64,000 bases of DNA from Asticcacaulis endophyticus (GTDB taxonomy: Bacteria; Pseudomonadota; Alphaproteobacteria; Caulobacterales; Caulobacteraceae), in contig NZ_BMZB01000001.1 of the NCBI RefSeq assembly GCF_014652575.1, positions 1,107,722 to 1,171,721 of the forward strand, read 5' to 3'. Below are positions 6,893-16,629 of the stretch, piece after piece. The notes beneath the pieces are model-generated. The model was not told the DNA's origin, did no database searches, and worked only from the letters and a program-made list of their open reading frames with translations. The position numbers were made by a program, and so were the translations under genes. Numbering within the stretch: the stretch's first letter is position 1; the number at the start of each line of letters is the position of its first letter.

Positions 6893-9679
6893 ATGTTCCG
6901 CGTTATTTCCTGCCTTACCGATCAGCACGATTGGGTTTTGGTCGCATTGGCCGCCATAGTCTGCCTTGTGTCGTCCTTTGCTGCGGTGAACCTGATGCAG
7001 CGCGCCAAGGCGACGGATGGTGCCTCGCGTCTGAAATGGCTGCTGACCGCAGGACTTGCGACCGGCTTTGGTATCTGGGCCACGCATTTTATTGCCATGC
7101 TGGCCTATGATCCGGGTGTGGCGACGGGCTATGACCTGAATCTGACCGTTTTGTCTCTGGTGATGGCGATTGTCGTGACCGGGGCCGGTATCGCTTTGGC
7201 GGTGACCGCGGATTTCAAGGGCGCGCAGGCTGCGGGTGGCGCCTTGGTTGGCGCGGGCATCGGCTGCATGCACTATATGGGCATGACCGCCATGCAGATG
7301 CCGGGCTATATTTCCTGGCAGATGGATCTGGTTCTGGCATCGATCGTTCTGGGCATGGCGTTTGGGGCTGTGGCCCTGATGGTGGCGGCGCGCGCCAAGA
7401 CCTGGAAGGGGATTGCGGCCGCGACCGGGCTGTTGGTGCTGGCGATTGTGTCCCACCATTTTACCGCTATGGGCGGGGTAGTGATTACTCCCGATCCGGC
7501 GCGAGTTATTGGCGGGCTGATGCTCAAACCGGACAGCATGTCGCTGGCGATTGCCGTAGCGGCCATGTCGGTCCTGGCGGTGTGTTTGTCGGCGGCGGTT
7601 CAGGGACGGCGTATGGAAGCGGTAGTGGCCGCATCGGAGCGGACTTTTAAAATTCTGGTCGAAGGGGTGACGGATTACGCCATCTACATGCTGGATGAGC
7701 ATGGCCACGTAAATAACTGGAATGCCGGGGCCGAGCGCATTAAGGGCTTTAAGGCGGCTGAAATCGTCGGTAAGCATTTCTCCTGTTTCTATCCTGATGA
7801 CACGCGCGAAGCGGGTGGCCCGGCGACGGCCCTGTCGATTGCCCTTGAAACGGGCCGCTATGAGGAAGAGGGCTTACGTCTGCGCAAAGGCGGCGAACCG
7901 TTCTGGGCGCACGTCATTATTACGCCGGTGCGCGATGAAAATAACAACCTGCTCGGCTTTGCGAAAATCACGCGTGATGTCACCTCCCGCCGCGCGGACC
8001 ATGAGCGCCTTGTGAAAATGTCGGGCAATCTCGACATGGCGCTGACACACATGTCGCAGGGATTGTGTGTGTTCGATAAGAATGAGCGACTGGTACTCAG
8101 TAATCCGCGCTTTACCGAAATGTTTAACCTGCCCGCCGACGCGGTTTATGAGGGGTCAAGTTTCAGACACCTGATCGAGCAGGGGCTGGCCGCGCGTGAC
8201 GGAAGTGTCCCGGATGGGGCAACAGTGCGCGAAGCCTACGCCAAGCACAAGGCCCTGCTGTATACGGCCGGCGGTGGAAGCCTGGTTGTCGAAGCCTCGC
8301 AAAATACGGTCATCTCAATGATATATCGGCCTATGCCGCAAGGCGGGTGGGTGGCGACCTATACCGATATCACGGCCCAGCGCCGCGACGAGGAGCGCAT
8401 CGCTCACATGGCCCGTCACGATGGCCTGACTGGCCTGCCAAATCGTGAGCACTTCAATACCTATTTGAATCAGGAACTGGACTGGGCCCGTCGCCACCAT
8501 CTTAAGGTCGCGGTGGTCGCCATTGACCTTGATCGGTTCAAAGAAATTAACGACACCCGTGGCCACGCCGCCGGGGATGAGGTGTTGAAAACCTTGTCGG
8601 CGCGGATGCAGGAGATGCTGCACGAAGATGAATTTGTCGCCCGTTTTGGTGGTGACGAGTTTTCGGCAGTTAAGCGGTTTGAGGATGAGGCGGAGCTGAT
8701 GGATTTCATCGGTCGCCTGAACGATTCCTTAAGCGCGATGATCGATCTCGATGGCTATGAACTGACGCCGGAAGGCAGCCTTGGGGTCGCTATTTTCCCG
8801 CAGGACGCTGATAAGCGCGACCCGTTGATGAACAATGCTGATCTGGCGCTGTACCGCGCCAAGGCCAGCCACGGCGAGCGGTTCTGCTTTTACGAAGCCC
8901 GCATGGATGAGGCGGCCCGTGATCGCCGCGCCATCGCCAAGGATCTGTGGGAAGCCATCAAAAACGATGAATTCCAGGTCTACTACCAGATCCAGAAATC
9001 CGTCATGACGGGTGAAACGACCGGCTATGAGGCCCTGCTGCGCTGGATACACCCGACGCGCGGATTTGTGTCGCCGGTCGATTTTATACCCGTGGCCGAA
9101 GAATGCGGTGCGATCCTCGAAATCGGGGAGTGGGTTTTGAGAAACGCCTGCCGTGAGGCTGCGAGCTGGGATAATGATGCCAAGATCGCTGTCAATTTGT
9201 CGCCTGTGCAGTTGGGCAATGTCAATCTGGTACAGGTGGTGCATGAGATACTGATCGAGACCGGCCTGTCACCCAAGCGACTTGAACTGGAGATCACGGA
9301 GTCGACCATTATCGGTGATAAGGTTCGCGCCCTGCATATCCTGCGTCAGATTAAGGCGCTGGGGGTGACCATCGCCATTGATGATTTCGGCACCGGTTAT
9401 TCGTCGCTTGATACGCTCAATTCCTTCCCGTTCGACAAGATCAAGATCGACCGGTCGTTCCTGATGGAAGCCGAACAAAGCCCGCAATCGCTGGCGATCA
9501 TCAAGGCTATTCTGGCGCTGGGTAAGAGCCTGAATGTGCCGGTGCTGGCCGAAGGGGTCGAAACTGAAACCCAGCTTAGTTTGCTGCGCGCAGAAGGTTG
9601 CGATGAGGCGCAAGGGTACCTGCTGGGCCGTCCGGCGCCCATGTCCGGCGAGGAAATTAGACGAGCTAAATCGGCTTAA
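6893..9679 (+). CDS. MHYT-PAS-PAS-GGDEF-EAL cyclic-di-GMP signalling protein
   Basis: 928 residues. Residues 1-235 are an MHYT integral-membrane sensor of about seven spans, with the repeated motifs THFIAML, MHYMGM and HHFTAMG thought to bind metal and sense gases such as oxygen, CO or NO. Two PAS domains follow (about 250-370 and 380-490). A GGDEF domain (about 500-655) has an intact GGDEF signature and the DxDxFKxxND motif. An EAL domain (about 670-920) keeps EALLRW, DDFGTGYSSL and AEGVE. Both the cyclase and phosphodiesterase halves therefore look active. The ATG at 6893 is chosen because GGAG lies just upstream and MHYT proteins usually begin here; an in-frame ATG at 6860 lacks a site. 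It ends inside the convergent aminotransferase by 14 bases. Confidence 0.92.
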   Translation: MFRVISCLTDQHDWVLVALAAIVCLVSSFAAVNLMQRAKATDGASRLKWLLTAGLATGFGIWATHFIAMLAYDPGVATGYDLNLTVLSLVMAIVVTGAGIALAVTADFKGAQAAGGALVGAGIGCMHYMGMTAMQMPGYISWQMDLVLASIVLGMAFGAVALMVAARAKTWKGIAAATGLLVLAIVSHHFTAMGGVVITPDPARVIGGLMLKPDSMSLAIAVAAMSVLAVCLSAAVQGRRMEAVVAASERTFKILVEGVTDYAIYMLDEHGHVNNWNAGAERIKGFKAAEIVGKHFSCFYPDDTREAGGPATALSIALETGRYEEEGLRLRKGGEPFWAHVIITPVRDENNNLLGFAKITRDVTSRRADHERLVKMSGNLDMALTHMSQGLCVFDKNERLVLSNPRFTEMFNLPADAVYEGSSFRHLIEQGLAARDGSVPDGATVREAYAKHKALLYTAGGGSLVVEASQNTVISMIYRPMPQGGWVATYTDITAQRRDEERIAHMARHDGLTGLPNREHFNTYLNQELDWARRHHLKVAVVAIDLDRFKEINDTRGHAAGDEVLKTLSARMQEMLHEDEFVARFGGDEFSAVKRFEDEAELMDFIGRLNDSLSAMIDLDGYELTPEGSLGVAIFPQDADKRDPLMNNADLALYRAKASHGERFCFYEARMDEAARDRRAIAKDLWEAIKNDEFQVYYQIQKSVMTGETTGYEALLRWIHPTRGFVSPVDFIPVAEECGAILEIGEWVLRNACREAASWDNDAKIAVNLSPVQLGNVNLVQVVHEILIETGLSPKRLELEITESTIIGDKVRALHILRQIKALGVTIAIDDFGTGYSSLDTLNSFPFDKIKIDRSFLMEAEQSPQSLAIIKAILALGKSLNVPVLAEGVETETQLSLLRAEGCDEAQGYLLGRPAPMSGEEIRRAKSA

Positions 9680-10829
9680 GTGCGGCGGTTTGGGCAGCAC
9701 TGATCAAGCCGTCGATCCCCTTATCGAGCGTAGCCTGCGACTTGGCAAAGCACAACCGCAGGATCGGCAGTTCGCGCCCTGTCGGGGAAAAGGACTGAAG
9801 CGGGATAGTCGCCACGCCGCCGGTCTCTAAGGCGTGGTGTGCAAAGGCCAGCCCGTCCATCTTAAGGTTCAGCGGCGTCAGGTCGATGTTCAAGAAATAG
9901 CTGCCATCGGCAGGTAAAATCTCAAACCCTGCATCACCCAAGCGCGTCGCCATATAATCGCGGGCGATGCGCAGTTCCGTGCGCGCCTCATCGAAACGCG
10001 CGGTGGGCAGACCAAGACCGTAGGCCACACCATGTTGCAGGTTTGGCGGCGTGGTAAAGGTGATGAACTGATGGGCGCGGGCGACCTGATCGATCAGAGC
10101 TTGCGGCCCGCACACGAAACCCACTTTCCAGCCGGTCAGGGCAAACAGCTTGCCCGCCGATCCGATTTTCAGCGCCCGGTCTTTGAGGCTGTCGATATGC
10201 AGAACGCTTAAGTGCGGCTGGTCAAAGACCACATTTTCCCACACTTCATCGCTGATGACGACGGCATTATATTGCGCACAAAACCGGCCCAGGCTTTCCA
10301 GTTCATCCCGCGTCAAGGCGTGCGTCGTCGGGTTGTTAGGCGTGGTGATCATGACCAGCCTGGTGCGATCCGAAAAGACGGCTTTCAGATCCTCATCGTC
10401 AAAGCGCCAGTGCGGCGGCTTAAGCTGTACAATCTTGGGTACACCGCCCGCGCGCTCAATCAGCGGGATATAGGCATCGTACATCGGCTCAAACACCACC
10501 ACCTCATCGCCGGGGGTGATCAGCGCCAAAAGGGCGGCACAAATGGCCTCCGTAGCCCCGGAGGTGATCAGCACATTGGCTGTATCGAGTTTAAGGTTCT
10601 GCGTGCGGCCATAAAACGCCGCGACCGCGTGGCGTAATTCCATCAGCCCGCGCATGGGCGGATACTGGTTTGACTGGTGGATCAGCGCTTCGGCGGCGGC
10701 CCGGCGGACATCTTTAAATCCGTCACTTTCCGGAAAACCCTGACCCAGATTGACGGCCCCAAGTTCCCGCGCCCGCAAAGACATGGTTTCAAAGATCGAG
10801 GTTTTCAGATCACGAAAGACGGGGTTCAT
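9666..10829 (-). CDS. PLP-dependent aminotransferase, class I (MetAT/KAT-like)
   Basis: 387 residues of the fold-type I aminotransferase family, resembling methionine/kynurenine aminotransferases (YbdL-like). The opening VNLGQGFPESDGFKDVRRAA contains the substrate-arm motif. TTPNNPTTHALTRDEL carries the Asn that contacts PLP, and SAGKLFALTGWKVGFV carries the Schiff-base Lys. The enzyme would move amino groups between an amino acid and a 2-oxo acid in the cytoplasm. A GGAG site precedes the ATG. The gene stands alone, divergent from a GNAT gene and convergent with the MHYT gene. Exact substrate cannot be read from sequence. Confidence 0.85.
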   Translation of the reverse strand: MNPVFRDLKTSIFETMSLRARELGAVNLGQGFPESDGFKDVRRAAAEALIHQSNQYPPMRGLMELRHAVAAFYGRTQNLKLDTANVLITSGATEAICAALLALITPGDEVVVFEPMYDAYIPLIERAGGVPKIVQLKPPHWRFDDEDLKAVFSDRTRLVMITTPNNPTTHALTRDELESLGRFCAQYNAVVISDEVWENVVFDQPHLSVLHIDSLKDRALKIGSAGKLFALTGWKVGFVCGPQALIDQVARAHQFITFTTPPNLQHGVAYGLGLPTARFDEARTELRIARDYMATRLGDAGFEILPADGSYFLNIDLTPLNLKMDGLAFAHHALETGGVATIPLQSFSPTGRELPILRLCFAKSQATLDKGIDGLISAAQTAALKPI

Positions 10830-10981
10830 ACTGGCTCCGGTAAGGTTGGCGCTTACGCTGTTTTTATTTATGGGGTGGAGTTTGTTTAAAGTGTTAAATT
10901 TTACCGCATCAATGGCTGTTGGTAACTTTTTGCTAACCCTTTTTTAGTCAGTATCGGCCCTTCATAAAGGGTCTTTACAAC

Positions 10982-11479
10982 ATGCTCGCGCGTTTTAAAA
11001 CAAAACCCGCCGAGATCAGCTTACGCGACGTCGGTCACAGCGATCTCAATGTCTTTTTCGCGCAGCAGCAGGATGCCGAGGCCAACCATATGGCCGCGTT
11101 CACGCCGCGCAATCCGTCCGACCGCATCGCGTTTGATAAGTTCTGGACCCATATCCGTACCGACCCGACCATCCTTCGCCGCACCATATTGTGGGAAGGT
11201 CAGATCGCGGGCAGCATCGTCAGCTTTGACTGTATGGGCGTGCGCTGCGTCGGTTATTGGCTGGGGCGGGAATTCTGGGGGCACGGGATTGCGACCGAGG
11301 CCCTGATTCAGTTTCTGGAGATCGAGCCCAGGCGCCCGCTGTTTGCGCGTATCGCCTTTGACAATCTGGCCTCTCAGCGCGTGCTGGAAAAATGCGGGTT
11401 TAGCCTGATCGGTCATGACCGCTACTATGCCGAAGCGCGCAAGACGGCGATCCGCGAAAACGTGTTGCGGCTTACCTGA
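10982..11479 (+). CDS. GNAT N-acetyltransferase, RimJ/RimL-like
   Basis: 165 residues with the GNAT core. The acetyl-CoA loop is REFWGHGIATEAL (about 99-111), and the late motif NLASQRVLEKCGF (about 123-135) is typical of RimJ/RimL-type N-terminal or small-molecule acetyltransferases. It is a cytoplasmic enzyme; the substrate is unknown. The 152-base gap to the divergent aminotransferase holds its promoter. It overlaps the convergent symporter gene by eight bases. Confidence 0.82.
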   Translation: MLARFKTKPAEISLRDVGHSDLNVFFAQQQDAEANHMAAFTPRNPSDRIAFDKFWTHIRTDPTILRRTILWEGQIAGSIVSFDCMGVRCVGYWLGREFWGHGIATEALIQFLEIEPRRPLFARIAFDNLASQRVLEKCGFSLIGHDRYYAEARKTAIRENVLRLT

Positions 11480-13067
11480 ACATCCACACCATCAGGGCCG
11501 TGACAACAATCAACGCCACCGACAGGATGCGGTAGTTCTGCCACCAAGGCAATGACTTAAGCGCCAAGGTTTCCCGTTGCCACAGATCGCCGGAAAAGGT
11601 CAGTGGGTTGACGCGCTCAGCCTCCGGTGGGGCCGTCATCAGGCTGGCTATGGCGGTCGCAATGAGACTTACTGCAAAGATCACAAACGCAGCTTTCAAA
11701 AAATGCAGGTTTACGGCGTGGGTGATTTCCACACTGATGAAAAACACCACGCTCAATAGTGTGCCGATGATCAGCCCCGCTTTCGCGCCCGCGTCATTGG
11801 CCCGTCGCCAGAACAGGCCTGCAAAAAATACCGCGGCGACCGGTGGCACGAAATAGCTGAGGATCGCCTGCAAATATTGCCATAGACTGTCGCGCATCGC
11901 CCCGATCATCGGCACCCACAACATCGACAGCAGCATGAGGATAACGACCGTAATCCGGCCGGCACGGATCAGGGCGGCATCGCTCATATCCGGCTTGAAC
12001 CGGCGCACAAAATCAATGGTCACCAAAGTCGAGGCCGCATTGTAATTAGCCGCCAGCGTCGATATAATGGTGGCCAGAAAGGCAGCGATCAGTATGCCTA
12101 AAATGCCTGTTGGCAATAGCGTCAGGATCAAACTGGGGAAGACCTGATCGGGGCGCGCAAGGCTGGGGAAAATCAGCACGGCCGCCACACCGGGGATGCA
12201 CAGCAAAAACAGTGAACTGAGTTTCAGCAAACCCGCAAACAGCCCGCCCCAGCGCCCGTGATCCAGTGACCGGGCCGCCAGCATCCGCTGCACCATAAAC
12301 TGATTGGTACACCAGAAATAAAAGCCGATGATCAGCCCGCCGGTCACCAGCCCCGTCCACGGCATGACCGGGTCGTTATCGGGCCGGATCAGGCTGAGGT
12401 GTGAGGCGGGCACGCCGTTTTTGATAGCCTCCCAGCCGCCTGCGGCATTGACGGTCAGTACGGCGACAATCACGCCGCCGATCAGCAGAATGACCGCCTG
12501 AATGGCTTCGGTGACCATTACCGCACGAAGGCCGCCGATGATCAGGAATATGCCCGCACACAAGGCTAGCACACACGATATCTGCCACAGGGCGGCACCC
12601 GGCAACAGGATTTGCAGCAGCACGCCGCCAGCAAACAGGGCGCCCGCCGTGTCGGCCAGCACACACAGGAAAATGGTCAGGCCCGACAGATAGGTGCGCG
12701 CAAACCGCGAATAGCGCCGCTCAAGGAACTCCGGCACGGTGAACACATTCGAGGACAGATAGGTCGGCAGCACAAACGCACAAAACAGCGGCAGAACCAG
12801 CGTGCCCATCCACTCATAATTATGGACATTAATCCCGTGCGCATAGGCCGATCCGGGCAGGCCAATCATACCGACGGCGGTCATGTTGGAGGCAAACAGC
12901 GCAAAGCCGATCATGTACCACGGGGCCGAGCGACCGGCCAGAAAGTGGTCGCGGGCCTTGTCGGGATTTAGCGCGCCGGTGCGGGCCATCAGCGCCAACG
13001 TGACCAGCCCGATAAGATAGGCCGCGATGATAACACTATCTACCCAAGATAACTGAAACCCTGCCAT
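11472..13067 (-). CDS. Sodium:solute symporter (SSS family), probably sugar
   Basis: 531 residues with about 13-14 hydrophobic segments. The SSS hallmarks are DHFLAGRSAPWYMIGFALFA, SNMTAVGMIGLPGSAYAHG and EFLERRYSRFARTY, close to the SGLT-like branch found in polysaccharide-utilising bacteria. It would drive uptake of a small solute with sodium across the inner membrane. AGGGGCG precedes the ATG. A MipA/OmpV outer-membrane gene lies just upstream on the same strand, followed upstream by a GH97 alpha-glucosidase, so a monosaccharide such as glucose is a reasonable guess, but substrate is not proven. Confidence 0.85.
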   Translation of the reverse strand: MAGFQLSWVDSVIIAAYLIGLVTLALMARTGALNPDKARDHFLAGRSAPWYMIGFALFASNMTAVGMIGLPGSAYAHGINVHNYEWMGTLVLPLFCAFVLPTYLSSNVFTVPEFLERRYSRFARTYLSGLTIFLCVLADTAGALFAGGVLLQILLPGAALWQISCVLALCAGIFLIIGGLRAVMVTEAIQAVILLIGGVIVAVLTVNAAGGWEAIKNGVPASHLSLIRPDNDPVMPWTGLVTGGLIIGFYFWCTNQFMVQRMLAARSLDHGRWGGLFAGLLKLSSLFLLCIPGVAAVLIFPSLARPDQVFPSLILTLLPTGILGILIAAFLATIISTLAANYNAASTLVTIDFVRRFKPDMSDAALIRAGRITVVILMLLSMLWVPMIGAMRDSLWQYLQAILSYFVPPVAAVFFAGLFWRRANDAGAKAGLIIGTLLSVVFFISVEITHAVNLHFLKAAFVIFAVSLIATAIASLMTAPPEAERVNPLTFSGDLWQRETLALKSLPWWQNYRILSVALIVVTALMVWMFR

Positions 13068-13117
13068 ATCGCCCCTGCGGTTTTTTCAGGCAACATGACA
13101 GGGTTTGCAGGTGTGCG

Positions 13118-13915
13118 CTAGTTGTCAGAATGGAAACGGCGCACCACGACAATGCCCCAGCGATAGGCCATGTCTTTGTTTTCGCGCGCTTGAATGAGCG
13201 GGCTGTCGGCCACGTCCCCAAGCGCTTTTTCGGCGTTCACAAAGGTGCCGATGCCGTATTGCTTGATGGGCGTCATCATCAGAAACGCCACGCCCACGTT
13301 CTGTACGCCGCCGCCCAGATTATAGGGGGCAATGCCGGTGGCGGCGGATTCTTCCGGGTCGATACCGAAAAAGGCCTGATTGGTTTTTTTATCACCGCCG
13401 CGCACATAGGCAAGGCTTTGCAGCAGGCCGACCTTGGTGATGTCCTGCCGTGAAGCGGATACCTGCCAGGCCGTCCCTTCGGATTGGCCGCTGATGTCCT
13501 GACCGATCCGGCCGCCGATCGAGACATTATCGAGCACCCGCACATAGGCATAGGTGGCGGCGTCCCAGCCACGATCCGGCAGGACGAGGCCCTCAACATT
13601 TGATTGTCCGGCATAGCGTGGGCGCAACTGAAACCCCGCCCGCACCTTATCGCGCAAAATGGCATTATAGCCCAGCCCGTCAAGGCCGTTGGCATAGAGG
13701 CGGTTCTTATAGTTGAACGATCCCCACGCCGTGACGCGCACCTGATTAGGGTCTTTGCCACTGGGGCTAAAGCCATAGACGGGGCCTGCGCCGACATCGA
13801 GCGTCCATGTTTTAGGGGCTTCGACAGCCTTGAACGGCTGGGCCTGTGCGTGGGCCATGTGAGCGGTGGTCATCACGGCCAGAGAGGTCATCAGGGCGGC
13901 GGCAGTTTTCAACAT
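13118..13915 (-). CDS. MipA/OmpV family outer-membrane protein
   Basis: About 265 residues from the start MLKTAAALMTS, with a signal peptide ending at AHAQAQ. The mature part has VGAGPVYGFSPSGKDPNQVRV near its start and ends in the strand YRWGIVVVRRFHSDN, consistent with a MipA/OmpV-type beta barrel. The family includes scaffolding (MipA) and small-molecule-response (OmpV) proteins; function here is unknown. AAGGA lies about 11 bases before the ATG. The longer frame upstream (to 13972) lacks a signal-peptide-like start and was not used. It sits 50 bases upstream of the symporter gene and could be cotranscribed with it. Confidence 0.7.
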   Translation of the reverse strand: MLKTAAALMTSLAVMTTAHMAHAQAQPFKAVEAPKTWTLDVGAGPVYGFSPSGKDPNQVRVTAWGSFNYKNRLYANGLDGLGYNAILRDKVRAGFQLRPRYAGQSNVEGLVLPDRGWDAATYAYVRVLDNVSIGGRIGQDISGQSEGTAWQVSASRQDITKVGLLQSLAYVRGGDKKTNQAFFGIDPEESAATGIAPYNLGGGVQNVGVAFLMMTPIKQYGIGTFVNAEKALGDVADSPLIQARENKDMAYRWGIVVVRRFHSDN

Positions 13916-13999
13916 GGTCGTGTCTTTCCTTGAGCGCTGGCACCCACATAGGATGTTACCCAGACAGATCAACCCTTAGCACCTGCAAAAACAAAGTAT

Positions 14000-16021
14000 C
14001 TATAGGTTTTGCGGTGTAAATCTGATGGCTTGCCCGCCGCCGGGGGCGAGGTTCAGGGTAAGTGTGTCATGGGTGGATACGGTGCGCGTCTGGATGACAT
14101 AGTGATGGCGGGTATTGGTGCGGTAGTCGGTATCGTCCGCGTCGCGATAGATGGTCGCCTGATAGGTCTTGTTCGCATCCAGAAAATCGAGAGACAAGTC
14201 CAAACGGCGCGGTTGCGCATTGGTGGCGGCGCCCAGATACCAGTCAGCCGATCCGCGGTCTTTGCGCGCAATCGTCACAAACTCACCGACCTCACCATTC
14301 AGCACACGGGTGTCGCCCCAGTCGGTCGGCACGTCCTTGATAAACTGAAACGGCGCAAGATGTTTTTGGTAATTTTCGATCGTATCTGCCGCCATTTGCA
14401 CCGGCGAATAGATGATCACATATAGCGCCAGTTGTTTGGCCACGGTCGAATTGAGCGGCTGGTTCACGCCCTCTAAGCTCAATATCCCCGGCGTGAAATC
14501 CATCGGCCCGGACAGCAGGCGCGTGAACACCAGATTAAGCTCATGTTCCGGCGGATTGGGCGGATTGCCCCAGGCATTATATTCCATACCGCGCGCCCCT
14601 TCGCGGGCAACCCAGTTGGGATAGGTGCGGCGCAGGCCGGTGTCCTTGATCGGCTCATGGGCGTTGATGGCGATCTGGCGTTTGGCGGCCTCAAGCACGA
14701 CTTTCAGATGATGACGCGATGCGGCCTGCCCGTCATGCCAGGCGTAATGGTCGCGGCTTTGCGCATCAATCGTGCGAAACCCGCCCGCATCCGACACATA
14801 GCCGGTTTTGACGGAATCGACACTCAGCCGCTGATAGAGATCAAGGGCGGCCTCAAGCTGGGATTCATAAAGCGCGGCATTGCCTGCGGTTTCGTGGTGA
14901 CCGACGATGCGCACGCCTTTTGATTTGGCGTAGGCGGCGACGGCTTCAAGGTCGAAATCGGGATAGGCGGTGGTGAAGTCAAAGGTGCTGCCGTCTGCAA
15001 ACCATTCCGCATCCCAGCCGGTGTTCCACCCTTCGATCAGCACACCGCGAAGGCCATGTTCCGCCGCAAAATCGATATAGGCTTTGGCGCGTTCCGTGGT
15101 GGCGCCATGTGTTTCCCCTGACCCCCACGTCGTCAATCCTAAGTGCATCTCCCACCAGATGCCGATGAATTTGTGCGGCACGACCCATGACACATCCCCC
15201 AGCGCATTGGGTTCATTTAGATTGAGGATAAGGTCGTTCTCAATCAGCCCACCCGCGGTACCCGCGATCTGCACCGTCCGCCACGGGGTGTTGAACGGCG
15301 CCGTGCGCACCACCTTGGGGCCAATACCGGACGGTGACAGATTGGCCTTCAACACCTGCCCGGTCGAGCGCCGAAGCCACATGGCCGAATAGTCTATGAG
15401 TGCCGCTTCGTGCAAGGCCAGATGCAGGCCGGAAGCGGTGCGCAGGGTGATCGGGGTGTGGGCCTGTGACACTTCGGCCAGCGGGGTTTTGTTGTAAAGA
15501 AATTCGTACCGGCTCCACTCTCCCGCCGGTATCCACCAGGCGGTGGCAGGCTCGGTTATGGCAAACTCGGTCTGTTCTTCAACGATATTGACGGTCTTTA
15601 ATTGCGGCTGATCGGGGAACTCATAGCGAAAACCAAAGCCGTTATCAAATAGGCGGAACACCACGGTAATTGTGCGCAAAAGCCGGTTGCGCTCGGTCAG
15701 GTCAATGCGCAGTTCGGTATAGTGATTGCGCACAAACCGGCGCTCACCCCACGGCAGTTCCCAGGTCTCATCGTGCTGGGATTGCGACTGCGCGGTCAGG
15801 GTCAGGTTGCGCTCCCATTTCGGCTGATCGGCAAACAGAAACCCCAGTTTCGACGGGGAGATAACCTCCTGCCCATGGCGGCTAATGGCATAGGTGGCAT
15901 GGCCTTCATTGCCGATGCGGATTTGGACGGTGATCGATCCGTCAGGTGAGGCGGCATGGGCGACCACCTCACCGGCGCGCGCCGACGGAACGGCAAAGGC
16001 TGTCGTGGCGGACTGGCTCAT
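14000..16021 (-). CDS. Glycoside hydrolase family 97, inverting (SusB-like) alpha-glucosidase
   Basis: 673 residues covering the whole GH97 layout: an N-terminal beta-sandwich (to about 280), a (beta/alpha)8 barrel (IGIWWEMHLGLTTWG onward) and a C-terminal beta domain. VDSVKTGYVSDAGG has Gly where retaining GH97 members carry the Asp nucleophile, as in inverting SusB. INAHEPIKDTGLRRTYPN (Glu 456) and REGARGMEYNAWG (Glu 474, Glu 480) carry the catalytic and calcium-binding glutamates. The predicted reaction is hydrolysis of alpha-glucosidic links. No convincing signal peptide is seen, so it may be cytoplasmic, unlike SusB. Its ATG overlaps the ohrR stop (ATGA), an odd coupling. Confidence 0.85.
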   Translation of the reverse strand: MSQSATTAFAVPSARAGEVVAHAASPDGSITVQIRIGNEGHATYAISRHGQEVISPSKLGFLFADQPKWERNLTLTAQSQSQHDETWELPWGERRFVRNHYTELRIDLTERNRLLRTITVVFRLFDNGFGFRYEFPDQPQLKTVNIVEEQTEFAITEPATAWWIPAGEWSRYEFLYNKTPLAEVSQAHTPITLRTASGLHLALHEAALIDYSAMWLRRSTGQVLKANLSPSGIGPKVVRTAPFNTPWRTVQIAGTAGGLIENDLILNLNEPNALGDVSWVVPHKFIGIWWEMHLGLTTWGSGETHGATTERAKAYIDFAAEHGLRGVLIEGWNTGWDAEWFADGSTFDFTTAYPDFDLEAVAAYAKSKGVRIVGHHETAGNAALYESQLEAALDLYQRLSVDSVKTGYVSDAGGFRTIDAQSRDHYAWHDGQAASRHHLKVVLEAAKRQIAINAHEPIKDTGLRRTYPNWVAREGARGMEYNAWGNPPNPPEHELNLVFTRLLSGPMDFTPGILSLEGVNQPLNSTVAKQLALYVIIYSPVQMAADTIENYQKHLAPFQFIKDVPTDWGDTRVLNGEVGEFVTIARKDRGSADWYLGAATNAQPRRLDLSLDFLDANKTYQATIYRDADDTDYRTNTRHHYVIQTRTVSTHDTLTLNLAPGGGQAIRFTPQNL

Positions 16022-16479
16022 GAGCGGCTACCGGCATCAGAGCGCAGGGCCTGCCCTAACTTGCGTACATCCTGCCCCAAGGCCATGACCTGCTCGACCG
16101 ACATGCCCATGGTCTCCAGCATCTCATGCGGTATACAGACGGCCTTTTGCTTCAGCGTCTTACCCGCGTCAGTCAGGGTGATGCGCATGACGCGCTCATC
16201 GTTGTGGTCACGGGTGCGGTTGATATAGCCGGTCGCCTGCAAGCGCTTAAGCAGCGGGGTCAGGGTGCCGCTGTCGAGAAACAAAGGCTTACCCAGTTCG
16301 CTGACCGACTGATCATCCTTTTCCCACAGCAGCAACATGACCAAGTATTGCGGATAGGTCAGATTAAGCGGGTCCAGATGCGGCTTATAGGCCGCCGTAA
16401 AGGCATGGGCGGTCGAATGAACCGCAAAACAAATTTGGTTATGCAGCCATAATTCGGGGGTTTCGCGGGTTTCTGACAT
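16018..16479 (-). CDS. ohrR: Organic-hydroperoxide sensor OhrR (MarR family)
   Basis: 153 residues of the MarR winged-helix fold. Cys17 in LHNQICFAVHST is the conserved peroxidatic residue, and Cys115 in QKAVCIPHEM makes it a two-Cys OhrR of the Xanthomonas type. LFLDSGTLTPLLKRLQ is the recognition helix. Reduced OhrR represses ohr; oxidation by organic hydroperoxides releases it. It is divergent from ohr with palindromic AT-rich operators between them (16528-16577). The 3' end overlaps the GH97 start by four bases. Confidence 0.93.
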   Translation of the reverse strand: MSETRETPELWLHNQICFAVHSTAHAFTAAYKPHLDPLNLTYPQYLVMLLLWEKDDQSVSELGKPLFLDSGTLTPLLKRLQATGYINRTRDHNDERVMRITLTDAGKTLKQKAVCIPHEMLETMGMSVEQVMALGQDVRKLGQALRSDAGSRS

Positions 16480-16527
16480 TTTTTATCCTTTAATATCAGA
16501 TAGGTATCATATTTTTACGGAAAAATC

Positions 16528-16577
16528 AATTAAATTGCACACAATTAAATTGACAAAACATTGTGCACAATTTAATT
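16528..16577. promoter_or_regulatory. OhrR operators in the ohrR-ohr intergenic region
   Basis: Two related sites: AATTAAATTGCACACAATTA (from 16528, imperfect palindrome) and ATTGTGCACAAT (16560-16571, perfect palindrome) followed by TTAATT. They resemble the known OhrR box built on ATTGTGCACAAT flanked by A/T tracts. Their place between divergent ohrR and ohr supports control of both genes. Confidence 0.8.
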
Positions 16578-16629
16578 ATCCATCATCGAAATGTATTCGC
16601 GTTCATATCAAACCCCAAAGGAGACTACC

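Noticed and set aside
6866-7777. A 303-codon open frame opposite the MHYT gene
   Set aside because: Antisense of a gene with well-kept MHYT and PAS motifs; low-complexity His/Arg/Gln composition.
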